Source: CAZRGV01 sp964599655 (GTDB taxonomy: Bacteria; Planctomycetota; Planctomycetia; Isosphaerales; Isosphaeraceae). From it: DNA of 28,426 nucleotides. The notes beneath the pieces were generated by a model, which had not been told where the DNA came from, did no database searches, and saw only the letters and a program-made list of their open reading frames with translations. Location: positions 1-28,426 of the forward strand of contig CAZRGV010000082.1 in NCBI GenBank assembly GCA_964599655.1. The letters are read 5' to 3'. Below are positions 17,678 through 26,366 of the stretch, in pieces. Numbering within the stretch: position 1 is the first letter of the stretch; every line of letters begins with the position of its first letter. The translations under genes were made by a program, and so were the position numbers.

Positions 17678-18916
17678 TCAGGTGTTGGACCAGGTGGCGA
17701 CCTGCCCACTGCGGTACGCCAGGTTGCCGAGGTGGGCCGCCGCCGCGGCGTGCACTCCGGCCTCCGCCGGTGCGTTCGGACGCTGGCGAGACCGCACGCA
17801 CTCGACCCAGTTGCTCAGGTGCAACAGCTCGCCATCAGGCTTGTCGTAGAAGTCGGCCCCTCGCTTCGGGTTCGAGCCGAGAATCCATTCCTCATAGTGC
17901 CCCTGATCGCGCTCGGGGTGAATCTCGTAACGGCCGCGGTCAAGGTAAACCGTCGCGTCGGTCCCCATGAATTCCAGCATCGCGGCGTTGCGGGCGTTCG
18001 AGAACGTCCCTTCATAATAAACTTGCAGGTCATTGGGATAGGCCAGCAAACATTGAATCGTGTCGGGTGTCTCCCAGACACCCTTCGACGCGAAGTGGTT
18101 GCCGATCGTCGTCGCGCGCTCCGGATGCTCGACGTCAAGAATCCAGTGCACCACGTCGATGTAATGCACCATCAGGTCGGTCAGCAAGCCGCCGCCAAAG
18201 TCCCAGAACCATCGCCAGTTGCGGAACCGGAACTCGTCGAACGGCTGCTCGCGGGCCGAGCCCAGGAACATCTTCCAGTCCACCGTCTTCGGGTCGATGC
18301 CCAGCGGCGTGCGTTGAAACGCGCGGCCAACGTTGCGGTTCCAGGTCAGGTGCACCTTGAACACCGCTCCCGCGCGCCCTTCCTTGATCCGCTCCCTCGC
18401 CTTCTGAAACTGCGGCATGCTGCGCTGTTGCATGCCGACCTGAACAATTCTTTGGTTTTTGTTCTGAGCCTCGATCACCGCCTTGCCTTCCGACAGATCG
18501 TGCGTCAAGGGTTTCTCGACGTACACCTCCTTGCCCGCGTTGCAGGCGTCCACCGTGGTCGGACCGTGCCAGTGGTCGGGCGTGCCGATCAGCACCGCGT
18601 CGATGTCCTTGCGATCGAGGAGCTCCCGGTATTGCTTCGTCGCGGCCGCCTTCGGGTCGGCCAGCTTGCGTCCCTCCTCAAGATGGGCGTCGTAAATGTC
18701 GCAAACCGCGGCAAGCCGCACTCCGGGAATCGTCGCGAGGCTCTTCATCAAGGTTCGACAGCGCCCGCCGGTTCCAATGCAGCCGACATGAATCGTGTCG
18801 TTCGCCGCGAAGCCGCGGGCCGTCTCCGTGATCGCGCCCGCCAGCAACGCCCCGGTGCCGGCCAGACCCACACGTTCCAGAAACGCCCGACGCGATCGGT
18901 TCGAATTTCCCCTCAC
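17678..18916 (-). CDS. Gfo/Idh/MocA family oxidoreductase with Tat signal
   Basis: A 412-residue NAD(P)-dependent sugar-type oxidoreductase of the exported planctomycete subgroup. A twin-arginine motif (S8-R9-R10-A-F-L) and hydrophobic stretch precede the Rossmann fold, whose glycine motif is G45-C-I-G48-T-G50-G51. The family motif E134-K135-P136 follows 'TPDHWH', which is typical of these secreted members. The C-terminal half has the alpha/beta dehydrogenase domain (HLTWNRN, then WRWFWDFGGGLLTDLMVHYIDVVHWIL). The start is GTG at 18916, with purine-rich GAGGGAG upstream. The protein presumably acts on an extracytoplasmic sugar or glycoside with tightly bound cofactor, as in glucose-fructose oxidoreductase; the substrate is unknown. 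It is divergent from the sulfatase, and a shared role in polysaccharide processing is plausible but inferred. Confidence 0.93.
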   Translation of the reverse strand: MRGNSNRSRRAFLERVGLAGTGALLAGAITETARGFAANDTIHVGCIGTGGRCRTLMKSLATIPGVRLAAVCDIYDAHLEEGRKLADPKAAATKQYRELLDRKDIDAVLIGTPDHWHGPTTVDACNAGKEVYVEKPLTHDLSEGKAVIEAQNKNQRIVQVGMQQRSMPQFQKARERIKEGRAGAVFKVHLTWNRNVGRAFQRTPLGIDPKTVDWKMFLGSAREQPFDEFRFRNWRWFWDFGGGLLTDLMVHYIDVVHWILDVEHPERATTIGNHFASKGVWETPDTIQCLLAYPNDLQVYYEGTFSNARNAAMLEFMGTDATVYLDRGRYEIHPERDQGHYEEWILGSNPKRGADFYDKPDGELLHLSNWVECVRSRQRPNAPAEAGVHAAAAAHLGNLAYRSGQVATWSNT

Positions 18917-19122
18917 GGTCCCCGCTCCCTCTCGTGGCTTGATGTGTGGATGCCGACGATGGCCGCCCTCGACGACCCCGATGCCTCACATGGATGGGGG
19001 CCTTCGCGAAGGCGGGCGACCGGTTCCCCCGCCCTTGACGCCATGTTACCCTGACCGGTCGGCACGGGCGAGTCGTTGCTTCGGTCTCAAGGACCACCGT
19101 CCTCATCGGAGATTGGGTGATT

Positions 19123-20766
19123 ATGTTTCGCCATTTTTGTCTGTGGATTCTCGCGACTTCTTGTATGATCACTTCGCTCGCCCGGGCGAACAGCTCCCAG
19201 TCGCCCGCAAGGCCGAACATCGTTCTGATCCTGGCCGACGATATGGGCTTTTCCGACGTCGCCTGCTACGGCTCGGAGATCCACACCCCGAACCTCGACC
19301 GGCTTGCGAAGAACGGCCTCCGATTCTCGCAATTCTACAACGCGGCACGCTGCTGCCCCACCCGCGCCAGCCTCTTGACCGGCCTGTATCCGCACCAGGC
19401 TGGCATGCCCCACATGGTCGACGCCAATCCCAATCGCCTCAACGACCTCTCCAACCGCGCCGTCACCATCGCCGAGGTGCTTCGCGCCGCCGGCTATCAC
19501 ACGGCCATGTCGGGCAAGTGGCACATCACTCCCGTCACCGAGTCGAAGCACAACTGGCCCCTCCAGCGCGGTTTCGAGCGCTACTACGGCATCATTCACG
19601 GCGGCGCCAGCTACTTCGATCCCGTCACCCTCGTCGACGGAAACGACCTGCTCCCCACCCCTCAGCCCGATGGCTACTACCTCACCGACGCGATCGCCGC
19701 GAATGCCATCAAGTTCCTCAACGCGTTCGCCACCGAACCCGACCCGTTCTTCCTCTATGTGGCGTTCACCGCCCCACACTGGCCCTTGCACGCCCTCGAC
19801 GACGACATCGCCCTGTACGAACACCGCTACCAGAACGGCTGGGACGTCCTCCGCGCCGAGCGCCGTCAACGCATGATCGAACTCGGCATCGTCGACGCCA
19901 AGTGGCCCCTCAGCACCCGCGATCCCCGCGTTCCGGCCTGGGAAAACGCCAACGATCGCGACTGGCAGGCCCGCCGCATGGCCGTCTATGCCGCCCAGAT
20001 CACGCGCCTCGACCGCGGCGTCGGCGCCATCGTCGACCAACTCCGCGAGGTCGGCCGGCTCGACAACACCCTCATCCTCTTCCTCGCCGACAACGGCGGC
20101 TGCGCCGAGGAAATCCAGGCCGACTGGAAGGGTCTACATATCCCCAAACTCACGCATGACGGCCGCCCCGTCAAGGTCGGCAACAACCCCGACGTCCTTC
20201 CAGGCCCCGAGCCAACCTACCAGAGCTACGGCCTCCCCTGGGCCAACGCCAGCAATACCCCGTTCCGACGCTACAAGCACTGGGTCCACGAGGGCGGCAT
20301 TTCCACCCCCTTGATCGCCCACTGGCCCTCCGGCCTCAAAACCAAACCCGGCGCCATCACCCCTCAGACCGGCCACATCATCGACATCATGGCCACCTGC
20401 GCCGACCTCGCCCACGCCGACTACCCCAAAACCTTCCACGACCAGCCCATCATCCCCCTCGAAGGGCTCAGCCTCCGGCCCATCTTCGAAGGCCGGACCC
20501 GCACCCCTCACGAAACGATCGGCTGGGAGCATGAGGGCAACCGCGCCTTGCGCCACGGCAAATGGAAGCTCGTCTCCCAATACCCCGGCCCCTGGGAACT
20601 CTACGACATCGAGGCCGACCGCACCGAGCTCCACGACCTGGCCGCCACCCACCCCGACAAGGTTCGAGAGCTCGCCGCTCTCTACGACCAGTGGGCCCAA
20701 CATTGCGGCGTCCGCCCCTGGGACGAGGTCATCGGTCGCAACCGTCAACGCGCCGTTAGAGAATAG
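19123..20766 (+). CDS. Secreted sulfatase (type I, formylglycine-dependent)
   Basis: About 548 residues, with an N-terminal signal peptide (MFRHFCLWILATSCMITSLARA). The ATG at 19123 was preferred; a GTG two codons earlier (19117) is closer to the GGAG at 19108-19111 and may be the true start. Metal ligands D39-D40 lie in 'LILADDMGFSD'. The sulfatase signature is C77-C78-P79-T80-R81 followed by ASLLTG; C77 is the residue expected to be converted to formylglycine. K132 and H134 lie in 'SGKWH', and D323-N324 in 'LADNGG'. All key residues of a working arylsulfatase-type enzyme appear present. It hydrolyses sulfate esters, and planctomycetes use many such enzymes on sulfated polysaccharides. The C-terminal 'HGKWKLVSQYPGPWELYDIEADRTE' is typical of the family. 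The natural substrate cannot be read from the sequence. Confidence 0.95.
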   Translation: MFRHFCLWILATSCMITSLARANSSQSPARPNIVLILADDMGFSDVACYGSEIHTPNLDRLAKNGLRFSQFYNAARCCPTRASLLTGLYPHQAGMPHMVDANPNRLNDLSNRAVTIAEVLRAAGYHTAMSGKWHITPVTESKHNWPLQRGFERYYGIIHGGASYFDPVTLVDGNDLLPTPQPDGYYLTDAIAANAIKFLNAFATEPDPFFLYVAFTAPHWPLHALDDDIALYEHRYQNGWDVLRAERRQRMIELGIVDAKWPLSTRDPRVPAWENANDRDWQARRMAVYAAQITRLDRGVGAIVDQLREVGRLDNTLILFLADNGGCAEEIQADWKGLHIPKLTHDGRPVKVGNNPDVLPGPEPTYQSYGLPWANASNTPFRRYKHWVHEGGISTPLIAHWPSGLKTKPGAITPQTGHIIDIMATCADLAHADYPKTFHDQPIIPLEGLSLRPIFEGRTRTPHETIGWEHEGNRALRHGKWKLVSQYPGPWELYDIEADRTELHDLAATHPDKVRELAALYDQWAQHCGVRPWDEVIGRNRQRAVRE

Positions 20767-20822
20767 CATAATGAACCTTTTGATACGAGGAAGCGTTTTC
20801 TGATCTTGGGCCGCGCGAGCAT

Positions 20823-21516
20823 TCACTCCGACGGCTCGGCCCGGAGCATCCGGGCGACCTCCGCCCAGCGATCGAACGGTCGGAACCCTTCTCCCTTCGC
20901 TCGCAACGCCTCGGCCAAGTTCCCTTTCGCGAACCGATCCCCTTCGGGAACGAGAAGCGCGGGGGCCAGGTCGGGAAGGCCGTCCCCCGCGAAGGCCACC
21001 CGCCGCCCGCCGGCCCTCGCCGCTCGCACCACCGCCGACTTGTCGATCCCCGTCTGCCTCGAATAAAACGGCGACCCCGTCGGCAACTCCATCACCAACC
21101 GACCGCGCTCGATCCGACCCGGATTCGCGAGCACCACCAGCGACACGCCCGCCCCCGCCAACAACCGCTCNNNNNNNNNNATCGATGTACCACGAGCAAC
21201 CGGCCGACGCGACCACCACCTCCCAGCCCGTCGCTCGCAACGCCTCGACCTCCGCCGCCAGGTCGGGGTCCAGCTCCATCCGATCCACCAGACCCAACAA
21301 CGTTGCCTCGTCCGCTTCCGCTGCCCCAAACGTCGCGTTGAGCGCTTCGAAATGCGTCATCCGCCCCGCCTGATACGCCTCCCAGAACCGCAAGCTGTCC
21401 TCGCTTCCCAGCCGCTCGATCACCAGTTGATAAAAGTCGCGACGGGTCATCGTCCCGTCGAAATCCGACACCAGGATCGACCTCGCTCCCGGCAAAAGCG
21501 TCGCCGGTTCGTCCAT
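20823..21516 (-). CDS. HAD-superfamily (MtnX-like, subclass IB) phosphatase, interrupted by an assembly gap
   Basis: I chose the ATG at 21516 (MDEPATLLPG) because GGGGAGGGG lies about seven bases upstream; the frame is open back to 21558. HAD motif I is D18-F-D20-G-T22, motif II lies in 'VVVASAGCSWYID', motif III lysine in 'GIDKSAVV', and motif IV in 'AFAGDGLPDLAPA'. Ten Ns at 21171-21180 sit just after 'CSWYID'. Removing only the Ns brings the two sides into one frame ('WYID-ERLLAGAGV') and yields about 227 residues, the normal size for this phosphatase type, so the gene is probably intact. MtnX-like enzymes act on phosphorylated small molecules such as methionine-salvage intermediates, but no methionine-salvage neighbours are present and the substrate is open. 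It is convergent with the sulfatase gene 56 bases away. Confidence 0.88.
21171..21180. other. 10-N scaffold gap inside the phosphatase gene
   Basis: Ten Ns between CCGCTC and ATCGAT. Dropping them restores the reading frame. The left flank AACCGCTC also matches the start of the older Illumina paired-end adapter end (AACCGCTCTTCCGATCT), but eight bases is weak evidence. Confidence 0.9.
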
Positions 21517-21634
21517 CCGAAACCCCTCCCCGCCCCCTTGACCTCCATCCCCTCGCATCCACCCCCCGAACTTCTCTCATCCAACCCCCGATTGCCAACC
21601 CCGGTTTCTCCCTCGAAAAAAATTTCCTGAACCC

Positions 21635-21663
21635 TTGACAGGTCATTAGACGATACCTAAATT
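21635..21663 (+). promoter_or_regulatory. Promoter of the MarR gene with overlapping operator
   Basis: TTGACA at 21635-21640 (perfect -35), a 17-base spacer, and TAAATT at 21658-21663 (four of six). The inverted repeat TTGAC-AG-GTCAT (21635-21646) covers the -35 box, so a repressor bound there would block transcription. The same element recurs upstream of pirin. The MarR start codon is 39 bases downstream. Confidence 0.6.
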
Positions 21664-21702
21664 ATCAGCATGACGACGAAATTCGCGAGTGGAACCTGAC
21701 CC

Positions 21703-22185
21703 ATGTCCGGCGGCCATCTTCAGCGCGAGATCAAAAAGAAACGCCCCTTCGGCTCGCTCGAGCAGGAGGCCATGCTCAACCTGATTCGCACCAACGACCA
21801 GTTTCAGATCCGCTTCACGCGCCTGTTCCGCGAGCACGGGCTGACACCCTCGCAATACAACGTCCTGCGCATCCTCCGCGGAGAGGGAAAGCCGCTCCCT
21901 TCGCTCGAAATCGCCAGCCGGATGGTGACCGTTGTTCCCGCCATCACCGGCCTCATCGACCGGCTCGAAGCCCTGGAAATGGTCACTCGCGAGCGCTGTC
22001 TTCACGACCGCCGCGTTGTCTACGTCGCCATCACCGAGAAGGCCCTGAAGATCCTCGCCGACCTCGACGAACCCGTCGAACAACTCCACCACGCGCTCAT
22101 CGGCCACCTCTCCCAGGCCGAGCTCAAGGAGCTGATCCGACTCCTCGAAAAGGCTCGCGAGCCCCTCGGCCAGAACGACGCCTGA
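21703..22185 (+). CDS. MarR-family transcriptional regulator
   Basis: 160 residues, normal for the family. The winged helix-turn-helix core runs from about 'LTPSQYNVLRILRG' through 'PSLEIASRMVTVVPAITGLIDRLEALEMVTRERCLHDRRVVYVAIT'; the last part is the wing with the D-R-R signature seen in most MarR proteins. Flanking helices at both ends should form the dimer interface. MarR proteins usually repress their own gene and adjacent detoxification genes until a phenolic compound or oxidant binds. The context fits: its own promoter and the region before the downstream pirin gene carry the same short inverted repeat. The ribosome site is weak (GTGGAA). Upstream on the other strand is the phosphatase gene. 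Confidence 0.93.
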   Translation: MSGGHLQREIKKKRPFGSLEQEAMLNLIRTNDQFQIRFTRLFREHGLTPSQYNVLRILRGEGKPLPSLEIASRMVTVVPAITGLIDRLEALEMVTRERCLHDRRVVYVAITEKALKILADLDEPVEQLHHALIGHLSQAELKELIRLLEKAREPLGQNDA

Positions 22186-22219
22186 CGTCCACGAGAGCCC
22201 GTTGTTTTTGCCCATTTAC

Positions 22220-22231
22220 TTGACACGTCAA
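22220..22231. promoter_or_regulatory. Candidate MarR operator upstream of pirin
   Basis: TTGAC-AC-GTCAA: five-base arms separated by two bases, 30 bases before the pirin start. It matches TTGAC-AG-GTCAT at 21635-21646 in the MarR promoter. Its TTGACA is too close to the start codon to be a normal -35 box, which favours a protein-binding role. Confidence 0.5.
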
Positions 22232-22260
22232 CAATCCGAACTCCAATCAAGGAGACGACC

Positions 22261-22959
22261 ATGATCCTCATCCGCAAGTCCCTCGAACGAGGGCATTTCG
22301 ATCACGGGTGGCTCGACACGTTCCACACGTTCTCGTTCGGCGACTACGACGACCCCGAGTTCAGGGGTTTCCGCTCGCTCCGCGTGTTGAACGAGGACCG
22401 CGTGGCGCCCGGGACCGGGTTCCCCATGCACGGACACCGTGATATGGAAATCATCACGTATGTGCTCGAAGGGACGCTCGAACACCGCGACAGCATGGGC
22501 AACGGCTCATTGGTCCGCGCCGGCGATCTCCAGCGCATGACGGCGGGAACCGGCGTACGGCACAGCGAGTTCAACCCCTCGCCCAGCGAGCCGGTCCACC
22601 TCTACCAGATCTGGCTCTTGCCTTCGCGTCGCGGCCTTGAGCCCAGTTACGAACAGCGGTCGTTCCCCAACGACGAGACGCGAGGCCGGTTCCGCGTCGT
22701 CGCCTCGCCCGAGGGCGGAGACGGCACGCTTCGCATCCAGCAAGACGCAACCCTTTCGCTGGCCACGCTCGAACCCGGCCAGTCGATCACGCAAAACCTC
22801 CGAGCCGGCCGGCACGCCTGGCTCCAGGTGCTCCAAGGCTCGATCGACCTGAACCAACACGCGATGGCCGCCGGCGACGGCGCCGCCATCCGCGACGAAC
22901 CGGCCCTGAACCTCCAGGCCGTGGAACCATCCCAAGTCCTGCTCTTCGACCTCGTTTAA
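22261..22959 (+). CDS. Pirin-family cupin protein (YhhW-like quercetinase type)
   Basis: 232 residues with an AAGGAG ribosome site. The N-terminal cupin carries the metal ligands H57 and H59 in 'FPMHGHRDME' and H101 and E103 in 'GTGVRHSEFN', the same four-residue set described for pirin and E. coli YhhW. The C-terminal half ('LQVLQGSIDLNQHAMAAGDGAAI') is the second, metal-free cupin. Members of this group can have quercetin 2,3-dioxygenase activity, and others act as redox-sensing cofactors; which applies here is not visible. It is the first gene of a three-gene run with a DoxX-type membrane protein and an FMN reductase, controlled presumably by the adjacent MarR regulator. Together these suggest a response to quinones, flavonoids or other aromatic oxidants (inference). 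Confidence 0.95.
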   Translation: MILIRKSLERGHFDHGWLDTFHTFSFGDYDDPEFRGFRSLRVLNEDRVAPGTGFPMHGHRDMEIITYVLEGTLEHRDSMGNGSLVRAGDLQRMTAGTGVRHSEFNPSPSEPVHLYQIWLLPSRRGLEPSYEQRSFPNDETRGRFRVVASPEGGDGTLRIQQDATLSLATLEPGQSITQNLRAGRHAWLQVLQGSIDLNQHAMAAGDGAAIRDEPALNLQAVEPSQVLLFDLV

Positions 22960-22980
22960 CTTACGAACGGAGATCCCAAC

Positions 22981-23328
22981 ATGCCTCGAATCGTTCAAGG
23001 AATTCCGTCCGTGCTGGGCCGGGTCTCGCTCACGGCCATCGTCTTCCTCGTCGCCGGCAGCGTCTCGCTCCGGTTCGGGTACAAAGCACGCCTGGGAGCC
23101 GCCCTGCTGCTGGTCTTCCTGGCCCTGGCGACGTACGATTTCCACGACTTCTGGACCCTCAACGACCCCAAGGCCCAACAGGAGCAGATGATCCCATTCC
23201 TGAAAAACGCGGCCCTGATGGGCGCGTTGCTCCTGATCCTCGCCAACGGCACCGGCCCGTTTGGCCTCGAGGCCCGGCCACGATCGGCCACAACCACCAC
23301 CTTGATCCAGGAAGGAGTGACCTCATGA
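22981..23328 (+). CDS. Short DoxX-family membrane protein
   Basis: 115 residues with GGAG upstream of the ATG. The segment 'FGYKARLGAALLLVFLALATYDFHDFW' and the following 'IPFLKNAALMGALLLILA' match the second half of DoxX proteins. The expected first half is compressed: the N-terminal 'LGRVSLTAIVFL' runs almost directly into 'VAGSVSLRFGYKARLG', so roughly 40 residues including one membrane helix seem absent compared with the usual 130-150 residue proteins. It may be a natural short form or an internal deletion. DoxX proteins are small inner-membrane proteins linked to oxidative stress and redox partners. The stop overlaps the next start as ATGA, so it is translated together with the FMN reductase. 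Confidence 0.8.
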   Translation: MPRIVQGIPSVLGRVSLTAIVFLVAGSVSLRFGYKARLGAALLLVFLALATYDFHDFWTLNDPKAQQEQMIPFLKNAALMGALLLILANGTGPFGLEARPRSATTTTLIQEGVTS

Positions 23329-23906
23329 ACGCTCAACCTCGCCTGCTCGCGTTCGCGGGAAGCACGCGGAAGGATTCGTACAACAAGCGATTGGTGCGCA
23401 TCGCCGCCAGGGGCGCCGAGTCGGCCGGGGCCGAAGTCACCCTCATCGACCTCGCGGACTTCCCCTTGCCCCTCTTCGACGCCGATCTGGAAGCGGCGCA
23501 CGGCATGCCCGCGAACGCCCAGCGATTGAAGGCGATGCACATCGAGCACGACGGCCTGCTCCTCGCCTCGCCCGAGTACAACAGCTCGATCACCGCCGTC
23601 CTCAAGAACACGATCGACTGGGTCTCGCGCCCCGCCCCCGGCGAGCCGCCCCTCGTCGCCTTCAAGGGCAAGGCCGCGATCCTGATGAGCGCCTCCCCCG
23701 GCAACCTCGGCGGCCTCCGCGGCCTCGTTCACCTCCGGTCGATCCTGGCGAACCTCGGCATGATCGTCCTCCCCGACCAGGTCGCTATCCCCCGCGCCTC
23801 CGAGGCCTTCCACGAAGACGGCACCCTCAAGGACCCCAAACAGCAAGACTCCGTAACCGCCCTCGGCCAAACCCTCGCCCAGTTCGAGGCAAAGCTCAAA
23901 CGCTAA
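23325..23906 (+). CDS. NAD(P)H-dependent FMN reductase
   Basis: 193 residues, flavodoxin-like fold. The FMN phosphate-binding loop is G12-S13-T14-R-K-D-S near the N-terminus, and the second flavin contact is S82-P83-E84-Y85-N86 in 'LLLASPEYNSSIT', both hallmark motifs of the NADPH-dependent FMN reductase (quinone/azo-reductase like) family. The end of the fold ('SASPGNLGGLRGLVHLRSILANLGMIVLP') is intact. It is cytosolic and probably reduces quinones or similar electrophiles by two-electron transfer. The start overlaps the DoxX stop (ATGA), making it the last gene of the pirin-DoxX-reductase operon. Confidence 0.94.
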   Translation: MNAQPRLLAFAGSTRKDSYNKRLVRIAARGAESAGAEVTLIDLADFPLPLFDADLEAAHGMPANAQRLKAMHIEHDGLLLASPEYNSSITAVLKNTIDWVSRPAPGEPPLVAFKGKAAILMSASPGNLGGLRGLVHLRSILANLGMIVLPDQVAIPRASEAFHEDGTLKDPKQQDSVTALGQTLAQFEAKLKR

Positions 23907-24204
23907 GAAACCGCGCGGGACGACGTTGGCCAATCCGTAGGACCTGGACGGCCGGGAATCGGCACAAGCCCCCAAACCCAAGCCGAAACTCCGGCGTCTC
24001 GTGCCGAGACCCCAGCCACACAAACCGGCGCTTTTTCCTGTGACAGGAATCAGGATAGTCTCACAGAGTGCCGAACAGCCCGCCCGCCTCCGGGGCGATC
24101 CCCGCCCCGGATCTTCGTCACGTCGTTTTCTTTTAAGGTAAATCAAATTATTATTGATAATGAAAAAATCATTATAACACACGTTTCTGTTTTCCCGTGG
24201 ATCT
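23907..24204. other. Convergent intergenic region with AT-rich tract
   Basis: No gene seen. It lies between the ends of the FMN reductase (plus) and the GTPase (minus). An AT-rich tract covers about 24125-24185 and includes the weak inverted repeat ATAATGA/TCATTAT (24157-24163, 24169-24175). A perfect 6-bp hairpin CCCGTG-GATCTT-CACGGG (24194-24211) overlaps the GTPase stop codon. Either may help end transcripts, but neither has a proper U tract. Confidence 0.5.
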
Positions 24205-26307
24205 TCACGGGTCGATCGGCACTCCGGAAGGCGAGGTCCTGCCGTTGCCGTCCCACGAGGCCGCGAGCCCTCCCGGCTCGGCCCTTTGAGGTTCCCGGAG
24301 CGCGCGCAGGTCGGCCTCTAGGTCGGCCACGTCGCCATCCGCGTCCGGCTTACCCGCGGTGGCGGTCAGGCGACGCACCTGCTCGCGGAACGCGGTGGCC
24401 TGAGCCTCGTAGAGCTCGACCACGCGGGCGACGTTGGCCTTTACCCAGGCTTCCAGCCGCCGATCGTGGAACTCCACGACATCGGCGATCTCCGGGCCGT
24501 GCCGCTCCCAGATCGCGCGCTCGGCGGCTCGAACGGCGAGCGGACGCGCCAGACCGGCCCACCACGGCCGGGTCGCGGAGACGTTCGCGACCCGACGATC
24601 GAGGTCGGGAACGGGCAGTCCGCCGACATGGTAATCCCGGATCGTCGCGGGCTCGGCAGTCGCCACCGGGGCCGCTCTTCCCAGCTGATCGATGGTCTCG
24701 GCCAAGACCTGTTGGAGGCGGTTGACGAGTTCCAGGGCCTCACGCCCTCGCCAAGCCAGCGCGTCCTCGATGGTCCGGACGAGTGCTCCATCCGTTTCCG
24801 AGGACTCGCGGAAGATCAGGCGCTCCGCGGTGGCGTGGGGAATCGTCTCGGTGAGGGATCGACGGCCCTCGGACCAGCTCAACGCACGGCCTCGAGCCTG
24901 TCGGATCGCCTCGTCCGCGGCATCCAGTAGCCGCCGGGCCGTGTCCGTATCGACCTGGGCTCTTCCGGCGACCTGGGCTCCCTGTTGCTTGGCGCGAAGA
25001 GTTTCCAGGACGGCGATGACCGACTCGCGAAGGTGGGCGATTTTGCGCCGGATCGACGCCTCCGTCAGACTACGGTGACGGTCGAGTAACGGCTTCAAGT
25101 CCTCGTCGAACCATTGATTGAGCAGCGACTCATCAGACCCGATGATGCTTACCGGATGGACCGGCAGCTCGACGCCCAGTTCTCGGCGGAATTGCTCCCG
25201 AGTATAGTCCACCAGGCGCGCCCGGTCGCCCGGCGCGAGCAGGTCGGCCTTGCTCAGAAGCACCATCGCCGGAACACCCGCCTCGTAGAGGGACCGGAGC
25301 AGCGCCAGGCCCTCCTGATTGATTGTGGACCCGGCATCGACGAGAACGATGCCCAGGTCGCAGCGCGGCAGGTACGCCAGCGACTCGGCGGCACCAGCCA
25401 GCGCAAGGGAACCGATGCCCGGCGTGTCCACGAGCACCACGCCGTCACGCAGGCGGGGTGACGGCAGCCTCACGAGGATGCTGGTGACGTGCTTGGCGTT
25501 GCCGGGATTTCCTTCCTCCGACGCGTACTCCCAGAGCTGATCCAGCGAAATGGACCGCGGGCTGGACTCCGCGAACGCGATCGAGACGCCCGGCGTCTCG
25601 CCGTAGGCCAGGCGGGTCGGCACGGCGGTCACGGGAGTCACGCCGACCGGGAGGGCGTCCGTCCCTGCGATGTGATTCAGCAGCGACGACTTCCCGGAGC
25701 TCACCCGCCCAAAGACCGCCACCTCGAAGGTCGGGGATTCGATCCGGCCAATGATCATATCCAGAGCGGGCCGGAACTCGACGAGCCGCCAACGCGAGGT
25801 AATCCGCTCCAGAAGGTCGAGCGTGGCCCGGCTCGCCGGCGAGGCGTCCAGGCGCGCCAGTCGCTGCGCCAGGTCGCGTCCCTGGCCCTGGCGAACATAC
25901 GCCCCGACCCGATCAATCAATCGTTCCAGGTCATCATGGATCTTGAGGAGCCGCAGCCGCTCCGACTCCTCCAGAGGCCCGTAGCCCCGAAGCTTCTCGG
26001 GCCTCAGTTCGTCGATGGTAATGCCGACGAAGCTGATGCCGCACTGGAGGGCCCAGCGCCGGCTCGTCGGTCGGACCTCGAGGGCAATCTCGCACTCCCG
26101 GAGATGGGCCAGCATCGCCTCACGGATGCGAGCGAAGTAATCTCCGACGACCTTTGCCTCGGTGGGCGATAGGTCGTTCACGTGCGGCGAGAACGGCGAG
26201 GGTCTGGCGTCCGGCACGAGAAGCGACTCCAACTCCGACATCCGCCGATGGATGTCCAGGAAGCCGCAGAGAATGGCACGCTTTTGGGGCTCGTTCAGCG
26301 AAGCCAT
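24205..26307 (-). CDS. Dynamin-family GTPase under a fluoride riboswitch
   Basis: 700 residues from the ATG at 26307 (MASLNEPQKRAIL). The frame is open to 26538, but that upstream part is occupied by a promoter, riboswitch and terminator, so the later start is firm. An N-terminal helical region (1-190) precedes the GTPase domain: G1 P-loop G200-R-V-S-S-G-K206-S207, G2 threonine in 'VGVTPVTAVPTRL', G3 D294-T-P-G297, and G4 S352-K-A-D355. The long C-terminal part is predicted helical and charged, as in bacterial dynamin-like proteins, with no clear membrane helix. Such proteins bind and remodel membranes, and some protect against membrane damage. No second dynamin gene is adjacent, although many bacterial examples come in pairs. 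Its leader predicts induction by fluoride. The cellular role is unknown. Confidence 0.88.
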   Translation of the reverse strand: MASLNEPQKRAILCGFLDIHRRMSELESLLVPDARPSPFSPHVNDLSPTEAKVVGDYFARIREAMLAHLRECEIALEVRPTSRRWALQCGISFVGITIDELRPEKLRGYGPLEESERLRLLKIHDDLERLIDRVGAYVRQGQGRDLAQRLARLDASPASRATLDLLERITSRWRLVEFRPALDMIIGRIESPTFEVAVFGRVSSGKSSLLNHIAGTDALPVGVTPVTAVPTRLAYGETPGVSIAFAESSPRSISLDQLWEYASEEGNPGNAKHVTSILVRLPSPRLRDGVVLVDTPGIGSLALAGAAESLAYLPRCDLGIVLVDAGSTINQEGLALLRSLYEAGVPAMVLLSKADLLAPGDRARLVDYTREQFRRELGVELPVHPVSIIGSDESLLNQWFDEDLKPLLDRHRSLTEASIRRKIAHLRESVIAVLETLRAKQQGAQVAGRAQVDTDTARRLLDAADEAIRQARGRALSWSEGRRSLTETIPHATAERLIFRESSETDGALVRTIEDALAWRGREALELVNRLQQVLAETIDQLGRAAPVATAEPATIRDYHVGGLPVPDLDRRVANVSATRPWWAGLARPLAVRAAERAIWERHGPEIADVVEFHDRRLEAWVKANVARVVELYEAQATAFREQVRRLTATAGKPDADGDVADLEADLRALREPQRAEPGGLAASWDGNGRTSPSGVPIDP

Positions 26308-26366
26308 GGGCCAGTATGCTCCGTTACGTTCCGGTCGGGTCCAGGCACCGGGTGCGGACGAGAACC

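Noticed and set aside
22220..22225. TTGACA as a -35 box for pirin
   Set aside because: A -10 box at normal spacing would fall on the ribosome site just before the ATG and no match is seen; it fits better as an operator arm.
24157..24175. AT-rich inverted repeat as a terminator
   Set aside because: The stem is seven A/T-dominated pairs without a GC core, too weak for an intrinsic terminator.
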